From Chloroflexota bacterium (GTDB lineage: Bacteria > Chloroflexota > Dehalococcoidia > Lucifugimonadales > Lucifugimonadaceae): 64,000 bases of DNA. Where the stretch lies: positions 1-64,000 of the forward strand of contig VXSB01000035.1 in the NCBI GenBank assembly GCA_009838175.1. The letters run 5' to 3'. The translations under genes and the position numbers were made by a program. Every line of letters begins with the position of its first letter. Within the stretch, counting starts at the first letter, position 1. Below, one piece after another: positions 6,836 through 16,655 of the stretch. The notes under the pieces are model-generated. The model saw only the letters and a list, made by a program, of their open reading frames with translations. It ran no database searches and had not been told where the DNA came from.

Positions 6836-8941
6836 ATGAAAAATATCAAAAAGTACCTGCTCGCTAGCGCGGTGGCAATCGCCGTTCTAGGGGCCTGGGC
6901 TTGCGGCGGCGAAACCGTGATTCAGACGGTCGTTGTCGAAAGAGAGGTCCAGGTTCAGGGCGAGACGGTAATTCAGACCGTTGAGGTCGTCAAAGAAGTC
7001 CAAGTCCAAGGTGAGACGGTCGTCCAGACTGTTGTCGTCGAGAAAGAGGTCGAGGTCCAAGTGACCGAGATCCAGACGGTAGAAGTCGAGAAGGAAATTC
7101 TCCGAGAGGTCGTTAAAGAGGTCGAGAAGATCGTCGAGATTGAGGCGCCGGAAGCTACGGCGACTGCAAGCCTAGTCGGCACTATCGGCGCACCAGACCC
7201 CAAGACCGAGGGCGGCGCGGCCGTTATCGGTTTTGCGGGCATTGGCCAGCAGGTCGGCAGGAATGCCAACCAAGCATCTGACGCGCTCAAGAACTGGGGT
7301 GTTGCTGAGACTCTGTTCCGTCGTGGCGCCGCCGACGAGACGCTCCCATGGGTCGCGACCACGTGGTCGATCAGCGATGACTTGACGACCGGAATGGTCA
7401 CCATCCAAGACGGCATCGAGTTCCGCACGAAGGACAAGAACTACGGCCAGCTTACGGCTGAAGACGTTGCTTGGAGCATGAACGACGCCAACAACGCGAC
7501 GAACACGACCTCGATTCACGGACAGGCAGGCGACTTTGCCGGTCTCTGGGGTGAGTGGCGCGTAGTTGACGATTGGACAGTCGAGTGGAACTTCGCCACG
7601 AAGGCGGACGGCAGCCCAGCGTTTGACGGCACTTGGAAAGACGACTACGTCAACCAGTCGGGTCAAGCATTCCCGGTCCTTTCGAAAAGCGCATTTGATA
7701 CCGAGGGTGAGGACTTCGTCCGAGACACCATCGTTGCGAGCGGCCCGTACCTGGTTGACACGTGGATTGCGGACGACCGGATAGTGCTATCAGCGGATGA
7801 CGGTCACTGGAAGTTCAGCCCGAAGACCAGCACCATCATCATGGTTCAGGCAGGCGACCCGACCAACCGTGCAACGTTGTTGCGCACGGGTCAGATCGAC
7901 ACCGCTCAGCTCGAGCCTAAAGACGCAGCCAACCTGATCGTCGACTCCAGTAACTGGGGTCAGTCAGGAACAGGTGGCGCGGTCCAGCTCGGCATCTTCT
8001 TCTCGGGCAACCTCTGGGAAGACACGGACGCCAAATCTGGCGAGCCGCTTCCGCCGAAGGGCCCGTTCGTGCACAACCACGCATGGATCGGTAACTACAC
8101 CGGTTCCCACGGCGATGGTGACATGGAACAGGCGCGACAGATACGTCACGCGATGGCTATCGCGGTTGACCGCGACGCCGTAAACGAGTCGCTACTCGCG
8201 GGCCTCGGAAACGTCGTCCAAGTCGAGTACTTCGCTTGGGGTCACCCGAACTACGCAACAGTTCAGTGCACGCAAGAGCCAGGTGGTGTTTACACCGAAG
8301 AGGCGCCGGCAGGCACCGGACCTTGCACGTATGAGTACGACCCGATTGAGGCCGTGAAGATCATCAAGTCTCAAGATGCCAAGTGGATCAAGTCCTCCGT
8401 GAAGTCCGACATTCTCGGCAACGACACGTTCGAGGTTTCGGTGTACGCAGGCCCAGAGCTTGGTGGTGGCGCATCGGTCACCGGTGAAGTTGCAGACGCA
8501 GTTGCCGGTTACTGGTCCGACATCGGCCTATCGACCTTCTCCTTGAAGTTCACGTACGTGACGTTCCGTCCGACGGTTGTGAACCGAGCGAACGTGCACC
8601 CGTGGATCACCTCTTGTGACAAGGGTCGAGAGTCGAACCCGTGGCACTTCCCTAAGGGCCTAGTTCAGACCTCACTGACACGTGGTGGTTTCGGATGTGG
8701 CTTTGAGTCGCCGAAGATTTTGGAGCTCTACGAAGGCATGGCATCTGCCAGCGACACGGCAGAGGCGACCGACTTTGCGAACCGCTACCTGCAGTACGTC
8801 TACTACTGGAACCTGCAGCCTGGCGTTGTCGCAGTCCCGCAAGACTGGTTCTGGAACCGCAACAAGTTTGCATCTTGGCCGCAAGACCGAGCAGCAGCTA
8901 GCGGTATCAACAACCTGTGGGACATCGAGCTGGCTCAATAG
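6836..8941 (+). CDS. Family 5 solute-binding lipoprotein of an ABC importer, with VEKEV stalk
   Basis: Extracellular binding protein of the peptide/nickel/opine class (SBP_bac_5), 701 residues. Residues 1-22 are a lipoprotein signal with lipobox AWAC. Residues about 25-112 are imperfect repeats of the type ETVVQTVVVEKEVQVQG, probably a stalk that lifts the domain from the membrane. The binding domain starts near residue 130. The start is the ATG at 6836; a GGAGG at 6818-6822 is somewhat distant (13 bases). Two permease genes follow after a 15-bp hairpin at 8968-9006 that may reduce their expression. The ligand cannot be predicted. Confidence 0.9.
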   Translation: MKNIKKYLLASAVAIAVLGAWACGGETVIQTVVVEREVQVQGETVIQTVEVVKEVQVQGETVVQTVVVEKEVEVQVTEIQTVEVEKEILREVVKEVEKIVEIEAPEATATASLVGTIGAPDPKTEGGAAVIGFAGIGQQVGRNANQASDALKNWGVAETLFRRGAADETLPWVATTWSISDDLTTGMVTIQDGIEFRTKDKNYGQLTAEDVAWSMNDANNATNTTSIHGQAGDFAGLWGEWRVVDDWTVEWNFATKADGSPAFDGTWKDDYVNQSGQAFPVLSKSAFDTEGEDFVRDTIVASGPYLVDTWIADDRIVLSADDGHWKFSPKTSTIIMVQAGDPTNRATLLRTGQIDTAQLEPKDAANLIVDSSNWGQSGTGGAVQLGIFFSGNLWEDTDAKSGEPLPPKGPFVHNHAWIGNYTGSHGDGDMEQARQIRHAMAIAVDRDAVNESLLAGLGNVVQVEYFAWGHPNYATVQCTQEPGGVYTEEAPAGTGPCTYEYDPIEAVKIIKSQDAKWIKSSVKSDILGNDTFEVSVYAGPELGGGASVTGEVADAVAGYWSDIGLSTFSLKFTYVTFRPTVVNRANVHPWITSCDKGRESNPWHFPKGLVQTSLTRGGFGCGFESPKILELYEGMASASDTAEATDFANRYLQYVYYWNLQPGVVAVPQDWFWNRNKFASWPQDRAAASGINNLWDIELAQ

Positions 8942-8967
8942 AGATGAGCTGCTCTAACTGAGTTCCC

Positions 8968-9006
8968 GCCACCGGACGTCGCGGTTACATTGCGACGTCC
9001 GGTGGC
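8968..9006 (+). terminator. Strong hairpin between binding protein and permeases
   Basis: A perfect 15-bp stem (GCCACCGGACGTCGC and its complement) with a 9-base loop, without a U-run. In ABC operons such a hairpin commonly stabilises the upstream message or partly stops transcription. Confidence 0.6.
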
Positions 9007-9155
9007 GAAACCCAAGCGCTCTCAATGGGCGTCCGGTAGACCTTGGTCTGGTGTGGGGCGCGAGAGCCAATCATTCAAGAAGGGGTATTCTGTCCTTGGA
9101 CTTGCGCTAGGGTTCACACCTAGATCCAAGGCTTGGGGTAACATCTTTTCGCATC

Positions 9156-10106
9156 ATGCGTCGTTTCTTAATAAGAAGATTCCTCTTCATGATCCTCAGC
9201 ACGATTGCGGCAACGGCGATCGTGTTCTCGCTATCACGTGCGGTTGGCGACCCTTTGCTGCTGTTCGCCACGTCTGGGTACGGCATCTCGGATGAAGCGG
9301 TAGCGGAGATCCGCAAAGAGCTTGCGCTGGATCGGACGTATCCGGAGCAGTATTTGCTCTGGTTGAGCCGTGTTTTGCGCGGCGATCTTGGTCAAAATCT
9401 GGCGTTCAAGTTGCCGGTGGCGCGGATCATCACGGAGAAAATTCCTCATAGCCTTCAGCTCGGGACGTTCGCGTGGTTGTTTTCAGGTGTGATTGGAGTA
9501 GGCTTGGGGGTGTTGTCGGCCGTTAAGAGGGCGACTCTGGCAGACTACGGTGGCAGATTCTTGGCGCTGATCGGTCAATCGATTCCGATATTTTGGTTTG
9601 CGATAATTCTGATTCAGGTGTTTGCGGTGTGGTTGGATTGGTTGCCGGCGGGTTTGGCCGGCGATTCGACGCAGGAGCCGTCGTTATGGCAGTTGGAGTA
9701 TCTCGTGTTGCCGGTGACGGCGATGACGCTTGGCGGCTTGGCAGGCTATTTGCGGCTCACGAGATCGGCGATGCTCGAGGTTCTCGAATCCGAGTATGTG
9801 AAGCTGGCTCGGGCTAAAGGTGTTGCGACATCTTTCGTGGTGTGGAAGCACGCGTTCCGCAACGCGTTGATCCAGCCGTTGACAGCGTCGACATTGGCGT
9901 TCGCCGGCTTCATCGAAGGTGCGCTGGTGGTGGAGACGATCTTCTCGCGGCCGGGCATTGGTCAGATGGCTATCCAAGCCGTGCACGGCAATGATTTTCC
10001 GATACTGCAAGGCGCGGTGTTGATGTTTATTTTGGTCTACGTCGTTGCGACATTCCTGACGGATGTCGTGTACGCGCTGATAGACCCAAGGATCAGGTTC
10101 GACTAG
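9156..10106 (+). CDS. ABC transporter permease, DppB type
   Basis: A 316-residue inner-membrane permease of the binding-protein-dependent peptide class. The N-terminal helix (FLIRRFLFMILSTIAATAIV) is followed by a periplasmic stretch and five further hydrophobic segments. The EAA loop lies near residues 207-226 (EYVKLARAKGV), where an ATPase subunit would dock. It is paired with the DppC-type gene 20 bases downstream. No strong ribosome site is visible. Confidence 0.9.
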   Translation: MRRFLIRRFLFMILSTIAATAIVFSLSRAVGDPLLLFATSGYGISDEAVAEIRKELALDRTYPEQYLLWLSRVLRGDLGQNLAFKLPVARIITEKIPHSLQLGTFAWLFSGVIGVGLGVLSAVKRATLADYGGRFLALIGQSIPIFWFAIILIQVFAVWLDWLPAGLAGDSTQEPSLWQLEYLVLPVTAMTLGGLAGYLRLTRSAMLEVLESEYVKLARAKGVATSFVVWKHAFRNALIQPLTASTLAFAGFIEGALVVETIFSRPGIGQMAIQAVHGNDFPILQGAVLMFILVYVVATFLTDVVYALIDPRIRFD

Positions 10107-10126
10107 CGGACAATTGGAACTGAGAT

Positions 10127-11176
10127 TTGGCAACCGACCAAAGCCAAGAGAATCGTTTCTCCGCTGAAGAAGCGGTGCAAACGGTGGACGCACCGTCGAC
10201 GGGTTTGAGGACCGTGAAACGCCCTCTGCCGTCTCAGATCTGGTACGTGTTGCGCCGCTGGCCGATCATTCCGATCATCATATTGTTGCTGGTTGCGGTG
10301 GTTGCGTTCTCTGCGGATTGGATCTCCCCAACCGACCCAGCAGTGCAGAAGTTGAATTTCAACTTGATGGCACCGACTTGGGGCCAGCCAAGACCGGAGA
10401 ACGATACCGCTGCGAACAAGGCCGACTTTGACATGAGCACCGACGAAGGCTTGATCGGGTACATGATCGCGTCCAAGAAGGGCTTCACTCGAAACGAGTT
10501 CATTTTAGGCAGTGACGGCCTCGGCAGGGACATTCTTTCCCGAATCATCCACGGTGCTCGCATCTCACTTAAAGTGTCGGGATACGCGCTCATATCGGGT
10601 GTCATCATCGGCACCGCGATGGGCATCCTAGGTGGATATTACGGCGGGTGGATCGATGAGATTTTGATGCGCTTCGTTGACATTTGGAACGCGTTGCCGT
10701 TCCTGTTGATCGCCATCATGGTCGGAGCGACGATTGGAGCGACAGAGACGACGGTAATTATCATCATCGCGATGATTGCATGGCCGCCGTTCGTGCGGCA
10801 GATCCGGGCCGACGTGCTGACGATTCGGTCGCTCGACTACATCTCGGCGGCGAGAATTATGGGCGCCAGCAACCTGCGTTTGATGATGCGGCACATCCTG
10901 CCCGGCACAGTCAGCACCGTTCTCGTCATCGCCACGCTAAGAGTTGGCGGACTGATCCTAACCGAATCGACGCTGTCGTTCCTCGGCGTCGGCATTCCCG
11001 ACCCGATACCTACTTGGGGCAAGATGGTTGACGAGGGTTACCAGTATCTCATCAACGGCGTATGGTGGTCGTCGTTCTTCCCGGGCTTGTCGATCTTCCT
11101 TTTGGTCATGGCGATGAACTTCTTCGGTGACTGGCTGAGGGACCGGCTAGATCCCAGACTGCGGCAACTCGATTAG
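10127..11176 (+). CDS. ABC transporter permease, DppC type
   Basis: A 349-residue second permease. The cytoplasmic N-terminus of about 35 residues is followed by a first membrane helix (PIIPIIILLLVAVVAF), a periplasmic loop of about 90 residues and the permease domain. The EAA loop is near residues 241-256 (DYISAARIMGASN). Translation appears to start at TTG. No gene for the ATP-binding DppD/DppF subunits follows; the next gene is an unrelated dehydrogenase, so ATPases must come from elsewhere in the genome. Confidence 0.9.
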   Translation: MATDQSQENRFSAEEAVQTVDAPSTGLRTVKRPLPSQIWYVLRRWPIIPIIILLLVAVVAFSADWISPTDPAVQKLNFNLMAPTWGQPRPENDTAANKADFDMSTDEGLIGYMIASKKGFTRNEFILGSDGLGRDILSRIIHGARISLKVSGYALISGVIIGTAMGILGGYYGGWIDEILMRFVDIWNALPFLLIAIMVGATIGATETTVIIIIAMIAWPPFVRQIRADVLTIRSLDYISAARIMGASNLRLMMRHILPGTVSTVLVIATLRVGGLILTESTLSFLGVGIPDPIPTWGKMVDEGYQYLINGVWWSSFFPGLSIFLLVMAMNFFGDWLRDRLDPRLRQLD

Positions 11177-11361
11177 TCTTCGGGGCACGCAACCCGATCC
11201 TTGATGCCGCGTTTGCGGGAAGAACGTGCACTGGCGCTTATATACTTTCGGCGTCTATCTTGAGCGAACGTGCGTGTATCTTCGTGATGCACAATTGACT
11301 ATCGGCGCGCATGGCGTCGTCTCAGCAAACTAGGCAAGGCTAGGTTAAGGAGCAATCGAAC

Positions 11362-12228
11362 ATGTCGGTAGGATTCATCGGACTGGGTTATATGGGACAG
11401 GGAATGGCGGACAATCTGCTCGCCAAGGGTGCGGAGCCGGTCGTTTACACGCGGACGCAGTCGAAGATAGAGGCGATGATCGATCGAGGCGCTACGGGAG
11501 CGAGTTCATCCGCAGATCTGGTGTCCAAAGTTGATGTCGTTCTGGCTTGCCTACCTAGTGTGCAGACATCGTTGGACGTGATCATTGGCGAGGTCGTTCC
11601 GGCTTGTGAGCCCGGTCAGATAATCGTGGACCACAGCACGGTCGATATTGGAACCTCACGTAAGTGTGCGGAAGCGGCGGAAGCGAAAGGCGCGATGTTC
11701 ATCGACGCGCCGATCAGCGGCGGACCTACCGGTGCCGCAGCCGGAACGCTGGCGATTATGTGCGGTGGCTCCGACGAGGCGTTCACGAAAGCGTTGCCAT
11801 ATTTCGAGCTAATGGGCGCCAACGTCCGCCATATGGGGCCGAACGGTGCAGGCACGGCGATGAAGTTGATCAATCAGCTACTCGTAGGCGTGCACACAGT
11901 TGCCGCCGCCGAAGCGTTTGCGTTAGCGAACTCGGCGGGTGTAGATATCGGAGTCGCAGCGGAATTGCTCAGTGTAGCTTGGGGTGCGAGCGCAATGGTT
12001 GATCGGAGCGCACCGATAACCGCGGCGCGTGATTTCGAGGACTCGGCAGCACCAGTCCGCAACCTCGATAAGGATCTAGGCATAATCAAGGACCTGGCCG
12101 CCTCGGAAGGGCTCTCGCTGGAGTTGGCGATCAAATCCGAGGAGCTCTTCCACACAATGATGGAGAATGGTTGGGACGAAAACGATATCGCAGGGGTTTT
12201 GGAGGTGATTGAGGCACGGTCGGCTTGA
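11362..12228 (+). CDS. NAD(P)-dependent beta-hydroxyacid dehydrogenase (3-hydroxyisobutyrate dehydrogenase family)
   Basis: A 288-residue oxidoreductase acting on a 3-hydroxyacid such as hydroxyisobutyrate, tartronate semialdehyde or gluconate-like acids. It has a Rossmann motif GLGYMG (7-12), the family signature DAPISGGPTG (115-124) and catalytic Lys168 in GTAMKLINQ. A good ribosome site AAGGAG precedes the ATG. It heads a group with an isocitrate/tartrate-type dehydrogenase and an aldo/keto reductase, and faces a dehydratase of the IlvD family, so sugar-acid or hydroxyacid breakdown is the likely pathway. Confidence 0.88.
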   Translation: MSVGFIGLGYMGQGMADNLLAKGAEPVVYTRTQSKIEAMIDRGATGASSSADLVSKVDVVLACLPSVQTSLDVIIGEVVPACEPGQIIVDHSTVDIGTSRKCAEAAEAKGAMFIDAPISGGPTGAAAGTLAIMCGGSDEAFTKALPYFELMGANVRHMGPNGAGTAMKLINQLLVGVHTVAAAEAFALANSAGVDIGVAAELLSVAWGASAMVDRSAPITAARDFEDSAAPVRNLDKDLGIIKDLAASEGLSLELAIKSEELFHTMMENGWDENDIAGVLEVIEARSA

Positions 12229-12258
12229 TATGGGAATTTAGGTAAGCACTTCGCCATT

Positions 12259-12287
12259 CTCTGGATTCCCGCCTGCGCGGGAATGAC
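12259..12287. repeat. Family A palindrome
   Basis: TGGATTCCCGCCTGCGCGGG with AATGAC, between two plus-strand genes. Confidence 0.8.
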
Positions 12288-12307
12288 ATTGTGGGAAAGG
12301 TCTCAAA

Positions 12308-13372
12308 TTGGGTAAACACAGCATAGCGGTGATAAAAGGCGACGGTATCGGTGTCGATGTCGTTGACGAAGCGCTAAAGGTCTTGCACGCGCTCGCGGGC
12401 AGGCATGGCATCGAGTGGGATTTCGTTGAGTTTCCGTGGAGTTCGGACTACTATTTCGAGCACGACGAGATGATGCCGTCAGACGGTGTGGAGCAACTGC
12501 GGGGCTTAGATGCCATATTCCTCGGTGCGGTCGGACACCCGGAGGTACAGGACCACATCACGCTTAACGGTCTGCTATTGCCGATCCGCAGAGCATTCGA
12601 CCAGTACGCGTGCGTTCGGCCTTCTGTTTTGCTACCAGGTGTTGACTCGCCACTTAAGGATGTCAAACCCTACGATATCGACCTCGTAGTCGTGCGTGAA
12701 AACACCGAGGGTGAATATGCCAACGTCGGCGGTTTCCAGTACCAAGACTTCCCGGGCGAAGTGGCGGTGCAATCGTCAGTCTTCACTCGCAAAGGATGCG
12801 AACGCGTCATCCGTTACGCCTTCGAACTGGCTCGTGAACGCAGAAAGAAGATGCACGTGACTTCGATCACGAAGTCGAACGCACAAGGCTACGGCATGGT
12901 GCTGTGGGATCGCACGTTCGACGCGGTGAAGGATGAGTATCCAGATATTACAACTGATTCGCTGTTGATCGATGCGGCTTGTATGGACTTTATCCGTCGA
13001 CCGGAGAATTTCGATGTCGTAGTGGCATCGAATCTGTTCGGAGATATTCTGACGGACATCGGGGCGATTATCACCGGATCGATGGGACTGGCTTCGAGTG
13101 CTAATCTTGATCCCACTCGGATTAGCCCGTCAATGTTCGAGCCGACGCACGGAAGTGCTCCAGACATAGCCGGAATGGGTATCGCGAACCCGATGGCACA
13201 GATATTGACTTCGGCTCTGATGCTCGATCACCTTGGCGAAGATGGAGCGGCTGCCGATGTCAGATCTGCGGTCGAGAATCTGCTAGAAGAAGGCGAAACG
13301 TTGACCCCCGATTTGGGCGGCTCTTCGACGACCATGGCGGTCGGCGATGCGATCGCTGCTTTAGTGTCCTGA
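12308..13372 (+). CDS. Isocitrate/isopropylmalate dehydrogenase family protein (tartrate or D-malate dehydrogenase type)
   Basis: A 354-residue decarboxylating dehydrogenase. The substrate-loop sequence VRENTEGEYANVGG is of the tartrate/D-malate type rather than the LeuB type. The metal-binding aspartates (VASNLFGDILTDIG) and the NAD-binding region (EPTHGSAPDIAG) are present. Translation starts at TTG, as with several neighbours. It follows the HIBADH-type gene and precedes the aldo/keto reductase gene by 25 bases, so the three genes are probably one operon for hydroxyacid use. Confidence 0.88.
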   Translation: MGKHSIAVIKGDGIGVDVVDEALKVLHALAGRHGIEWDFVEFPWSSDYYFEHDEMMPSDGVEQLRGLDAIFLGAVGHPEVQDHITLNGLLLPIRRAFDQYACVRPSVLLPGVDSPLKDVKPYDIDLVVVRENTEGEYANVGGFQYQDFPGEVAVQSSVFTRKGCERVIRYAFELARERRKKMHVTSITKSNAQGYGMVLWDRTFDAVKDEYPDITTDSLLIDAACMDFIRRPENFDVVVASNLFGDILTDIGAIITGSMGLASSANLDPTRISPSMFEPTHGSAPDIAGMGIANPMAQILTSALMLDHLGEDGAAADVRSAVENLLEEGETLTPDLGGSSTTMAVGDAIAALVS

Positions 13373-13397
13373 GAACGAGATAACGCGGAGGAGAGAT

Positions 13398-14411
13398 TTG
13401 GATCCGCTAGAAAAGGTTGCAATTGGAGATCAAGGCGTAGAGATTACGCGGCTCGGCTTGGGTGGCGCCTTTTTGAGTGGGATGGTAGTGACGGAGGGCC
13501 TCGAGAGCAGTACTGGGAGCGATGAGGCGCGCAGGATAGTGAGGCGGGCTCTGGAGTTAGGAATCAACTATTTCGATACCGCGCCGTTGTACGGAGCCGG
13601 TGTGAGCGAAGTCCGTTATGGAGCGGCTCTCAAGGGTGTTGATCGCGAAAGCTACGTGATTTCGACGAAAGTCGGACGAGTGTTGGAACTGGTCGAAGGC
13701 GGTATGACGGCGGAGGAATCACCGGACAACTTCGCGGAACACTACTGCGTAGATACGTGGACGCGCGACAACGTCTTGAGATCGATCGAAGAGAGTCTGG
13801 AACGGCTACAAACTGATCACGTCGAAATTGTGCTGATTCACGACCCTGACAGGGCGGCACATGGAGAAGGCGAAGCGATCGCTGAGGGGTTCCCAACGTT
13901 GATCGAGTTGCGGGAGCAGGGCGTCGTTAAAGCCATCGGGTGCGGGATGAACGAGTGGGAGATGCCGACCGGGTTTATCCATCGGTTCGACATTGATGCG
14001 GTATTGCTGGCCGGGCGGTACACATTGCTGGACCATGTGGCTTATCCGGAATTCCTGCCTTTGTGTTTAGAGCGGGATGTGAAGATCATCATCGGTGGCC
14101 CGTACAACAGCGGGATATTGGCCCGTGATCTGGACGGGACGGTGACTTTCGACTACGAGATTGCACCGGAACAATTGGTCGAGAAGGCGCGAAAGTTGAA
14201 CGCGGTCTGCCGGCGGCATGGCGTGGATTTGAAGGCCGCGGCGTTGCAGTTCGTGCTCGCACATCCGGCGGTTGCGTCGGCGATACCAGGCGCGCAGTCA
14301 GTGCCGGAGTTAGAGCAGAACTTCGAATTGGTGAGTGCGGAGATACCCGGCGATGTTTGGGCCGAGATGAAGGCCGAAGGGCTGATACCTGCGGATGCGC
14401 CGACGCCTTAA
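13398..14411 (+). CDS. Aldo/keto reductase (D-threo-aldose/L-fucose dehydrogenase-like)
   Basis: A 337-residue TIM-barrel NAD(P)H oxidoreductase. Catalytic residues are recognisable: Asp and Tyr in YFDTAPLYG, Lys in STKVGR, and His in VLIHDPD. The C-terminal nucleotide-binding loop is AIPGAQSV. The start is a TTG preceded by GGAGGAG. The subfamily oxidises free aldoses such as L-fucose to lactones, which fits the nearby sugar-acid dehydratase; the exact sugar is unknown. Confidence 0.87.
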   Translation: MDPLEKVAIGDQGVEITRLGLGGAFLSGMVVTEGLESSTGSDEARRIVRRALELGINYFDTAPLYGAGVSEVRYGAALKGVDRESYVISTKVGRVLELVEGGMTAEESPDNFAEHYCVDTWTRDNVLRSIEESLERLQTDHVEIVLIHDPDRAAHGEGEAIAEGFPTLIELREQGVVKAIGCGMNEWEMPTGFIHRFDIDAVLLAGRYTLLDHVAYPEFLPLCLERDVKIIIGGPYNSGILARDLDGTVTFDYEIAPEQLVEKARKLNAVCRRHGVDLKAAALQFVLAHPAVASAIPGAQSVPELEQNFELVSAEIPGDVWAEMKAEGLIPADAPTP

Positions 14412-14435
14412 GGAAACAGGTGAGCGCGACGGGGT

Positions 14436-16178
14436 TTAGTGCCCCTCCATCTCCACATGCGTCGCCACAGGTGTCCTACCTACCGCGAAATCAAAATCGC
14501 AGCCGTGCTGGGCTTGCATGACGTGGCGGTTGTAGACATGCATGTAGCCGCGGTCGGCGTGTCCGTTGGGGGTAGGTGCAGACTTTAGTTCAGCTTGACG
14601 CCGCGCTAATTCGGCATCGTCAACCAGTAAATCCAAGCGTCCGCTGTTGGCGTCCAGCGAGATCATGTCGCCGTCGCGTACGAGTGCGAGAGGTCCACCG
14701 ATGGCCGATTCGGGGGAGACGTGTAGCACTACGGTGCCGAATGCGGTACCGCTCATGCGCGCGTCGGAGATACGGACCATGTCGCGGACGCCTTGCTCGA
14801 GTATCTTGCGCGGCAGCGGCATGAACCCGGCTTCTGGCATGCCGGGGCCGCCAATCGGGCCTGCCGACTGCATCACCAGCACGTCGTCCTCGGTTACATC
14901 GAGGTCGGGATCGTCGATACGCCGACTGAGGTCGGCCGGACTCGAGAACACGATCGCACGACCCGTGTGCTGAAGCAGTTTCGGAGACGCGGCTGAGCGT
15001 TTGATGACTGCGCCGTCGGGAGCCAAAGAGCCATGCAGGATCGAGATACCGCCGTCAGGGTAGAGGGCGTGCGCGGGATCCAGGATGACATCGTCGTTGT
15101 GACAGTTGGCATCAACGACGTTTTCAGCGAGCGTCTGACCGTTAATGTTGGTGCAGTCTCGGTTTAGCAAGTGGAGAATCTTCTTGAAGAACGCGGGCGC
15201 ACCCCCGGCGTAGAAGAAGTCTTCCATCAGGAACTTGCCTGATGGCTTGAGATTGGCTATGACGGGGACTTGCTCAGAAAGCTCCTCCCATCGTGCGAGC
15301 GGCAGGTCTACCCCGGCGCGCCCTGCGATGGCGGTCAAGTGGATGATCGCGTTGGTAGATCCTCCCAGTGCGAGCAACGACAGCGCGGCATTCTCAAATG
15401 CCTCCTCGGTGAGAATCTCAGATGGTCGCACGTTGCGTTGGACGAGGTCGACCGCGGTCGCACCGGCACGTTCTGCAAAGACTCGGCGTCGAGAGTCGGC
15501 ACCCGGTATCGCTGCCCCGCCGGGTAGCGTCATGCCGAGAGCCTCGCATATAACCGACATCGTGCTGGCGGTGCCCATCACCATGCAGTGGCCGGGCGAG
15601 CGGTATATCGCCTCTTCCATCGAGTCATACTCGGCCTGTGTGATGGTACCGGCGCGGAGTTCCGACCAGTAGCGGCGGCAGTCAGTGCACGAACCGAGTT
15701 CTTCACCCCGCCAGTTGCCTTTCAGTTGCGGACCACCGGTGACTATGATCGCTGGCAAGTCGGCGGAAGCAGCGCCCATGAGCATCGCAGGCGTCGTCTT
15801 GTCGCAGTTGGAGAGTAGCACTACGCCGTCGATGGGCAGCCCTCGGATCATCTCTTCCACATCCATCGCCATCAGGTTGCGGTAGAGCATCGATGTTGGT
15901 GCTAGGAAAAACTCGCCGAGAGATATGGTGGGGAACTCCAACGGGAAACCACCGGCGGCGATGACACCGCGCTTGACGTGCTCGGCGACCAGACGAAGAT
16001 GGGCGTTGCAGTGCGTCGCCTCGCTCCACGAGTTGGCAATACCGATGACTGGCTTGCCAGCGAACGAGTCTTCGTCCCAGCCTTGGTTCTTCAAACCGGA
16101 GCGATGCAAGAAGCCCTCGAGGTCGCGGGGCCCGAACCATGCTTCGCTGCGAAGAACTTTGCCGTTGGAGTTGGTCAT
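14436..16178 (-). CDS. IlvD/Edd-family dehydratase (sugar-acid dehydratase-like)
   Basis: Iron-sulphur dehydratase of about 580 residues that removes water from a 2,3-dihydroxy acid. Cluster cysteines are visible in THCNAH, SNCDKTTP and the GHCMVMG region, with an extra GSCTDC motif seen in pentonate and hexonate dehydratases (L-arabonate, D-xylonate) rather than IlvD proper. I chose the ATG at 16178 because AGGTG lies six bases before it; a GTG at 16187 would add three residues. It is convergent with the aldo/keto reductase operon, and together they suggest oxidation of a sugar to an acid followed by dehydration. Confidence 0.88.
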   Translation of the reverse strand: MTNSNGKVLRSEAWFGPRDLEGFLHRSGLKNQGWDEDSFAGKPVIGIANSWSEATHCNAHLRLVAEHVKRGVIAAGGFPLEFPTISLGEFFLAPTSMLYRNLMAMDVEEMIRGLPIDGVVLLSNCDKTTPAMLMGAASADLPAIIVTGGPQLKGNWRGEELGSCTDCRRYWSELRAGTITQAEYDSMEEAIYRSPGHCMVMGTASTMSVICEALGMTLPGGAAIPGADSRRRVFAERAGATAVDLVQRNVRPSEILTEEAFENAALSLLALGGSTNAIIHLTAIAGRAGVDLPLARWEELSEQVPVIANLKPSGKFLMEDFFYAGGAPAFFKKILHLLNRDCTNINGQTLAENVVDANCHNDDVILDPAHALYPDGGISILHGSLAPDGAVIKRSAASPKLLQHTGRAIVFSSPADLSRRIDDPDLDVTEDDVLVMQSAGPIGGPGMPEAGFMPLPRKILEQGVRDMVRISDARMSGTAFGTVVLHVSPESAIGGPLALVRDGDMISLDANSGRLDLLVDDAELARRQAELKSAPTPNGHADRGYMHVYNRHVMQAQHGCDFDFAVGRTPVATHVEMEGH

Positions 16179-16241
16179 CACAATCACCTACCTTTGCGAA
16201 GCGAAATTGTACAGGGCAGAGGTTCGTTTAACATCAACCGA

Positions 16242-16433
16242 ATGAGCGCCAAACGATACATCCTCTTGGGAGGAGTGGTCGGAGCTAGTGTGGCGATCGC
16301 CTTCAGTCTGGCATTGTGGTTCCAGTTCGATACTGCTGGAACGGAAGTGGTCGTAATCGCGTCGCTACCGATCTGCGCAGTCTTGGGCGCGCTGTTTGGA
16401 TTGGCTTGGTGGCGGATTTTGGATCGCAGGTGA
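16242..16433 (+). CDS. Small two-helix membrane protein
   Basis: A 63-residue frame starting MSAKRYILLGG with two hydrophobic helices (about 9-29 and 36-57) and a basic end ILDRR. It is divergent from the dehydratase gene. No ribosome site is obvious and no family is recognised. Between it and the next gene (16434-16655) only a 33-codon frame (16483-16584, PPEYADLRARGLL) is seen, which I do not call. Confidence 0.45.
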   Translation: MSAKRYILLGGVVGASVAIAFSLALWFQFDTAGTEVVVIASLPICAVLGALFGLAWWRILDRR

Positions 16434-16655
16434 GAGAATCACGAGCTTTCAACAACCGCCGAAGAAACGCTTTAACCGAGAAATGAATCGCTCAATGATG
16501 TTGCCGCCGGAGTACGCTGATCTGCGCGCACGCGGGCTCTTGCCGTTCTTCCGATCCTCGATGCATTCCACACATGTGCAGTAAGGCGGATGTTCGTCGC
16601 GTGCGTAGTTCCAACGGTCCATAAGTAACGATGACTCTCTGGTATACCTCTATGG

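Noticed and set aside
7000..7150. Dense direct repeats that could be mistaken for a CRISPR or satellite
   Set aside because: They are in-frame codon repeats of the VEKEV stalk, without unique spacers.
16483..16584. A 33-codon frame after the small membrane protein
   Set aside because: Too short, no ribosome site, no recognisable feature.
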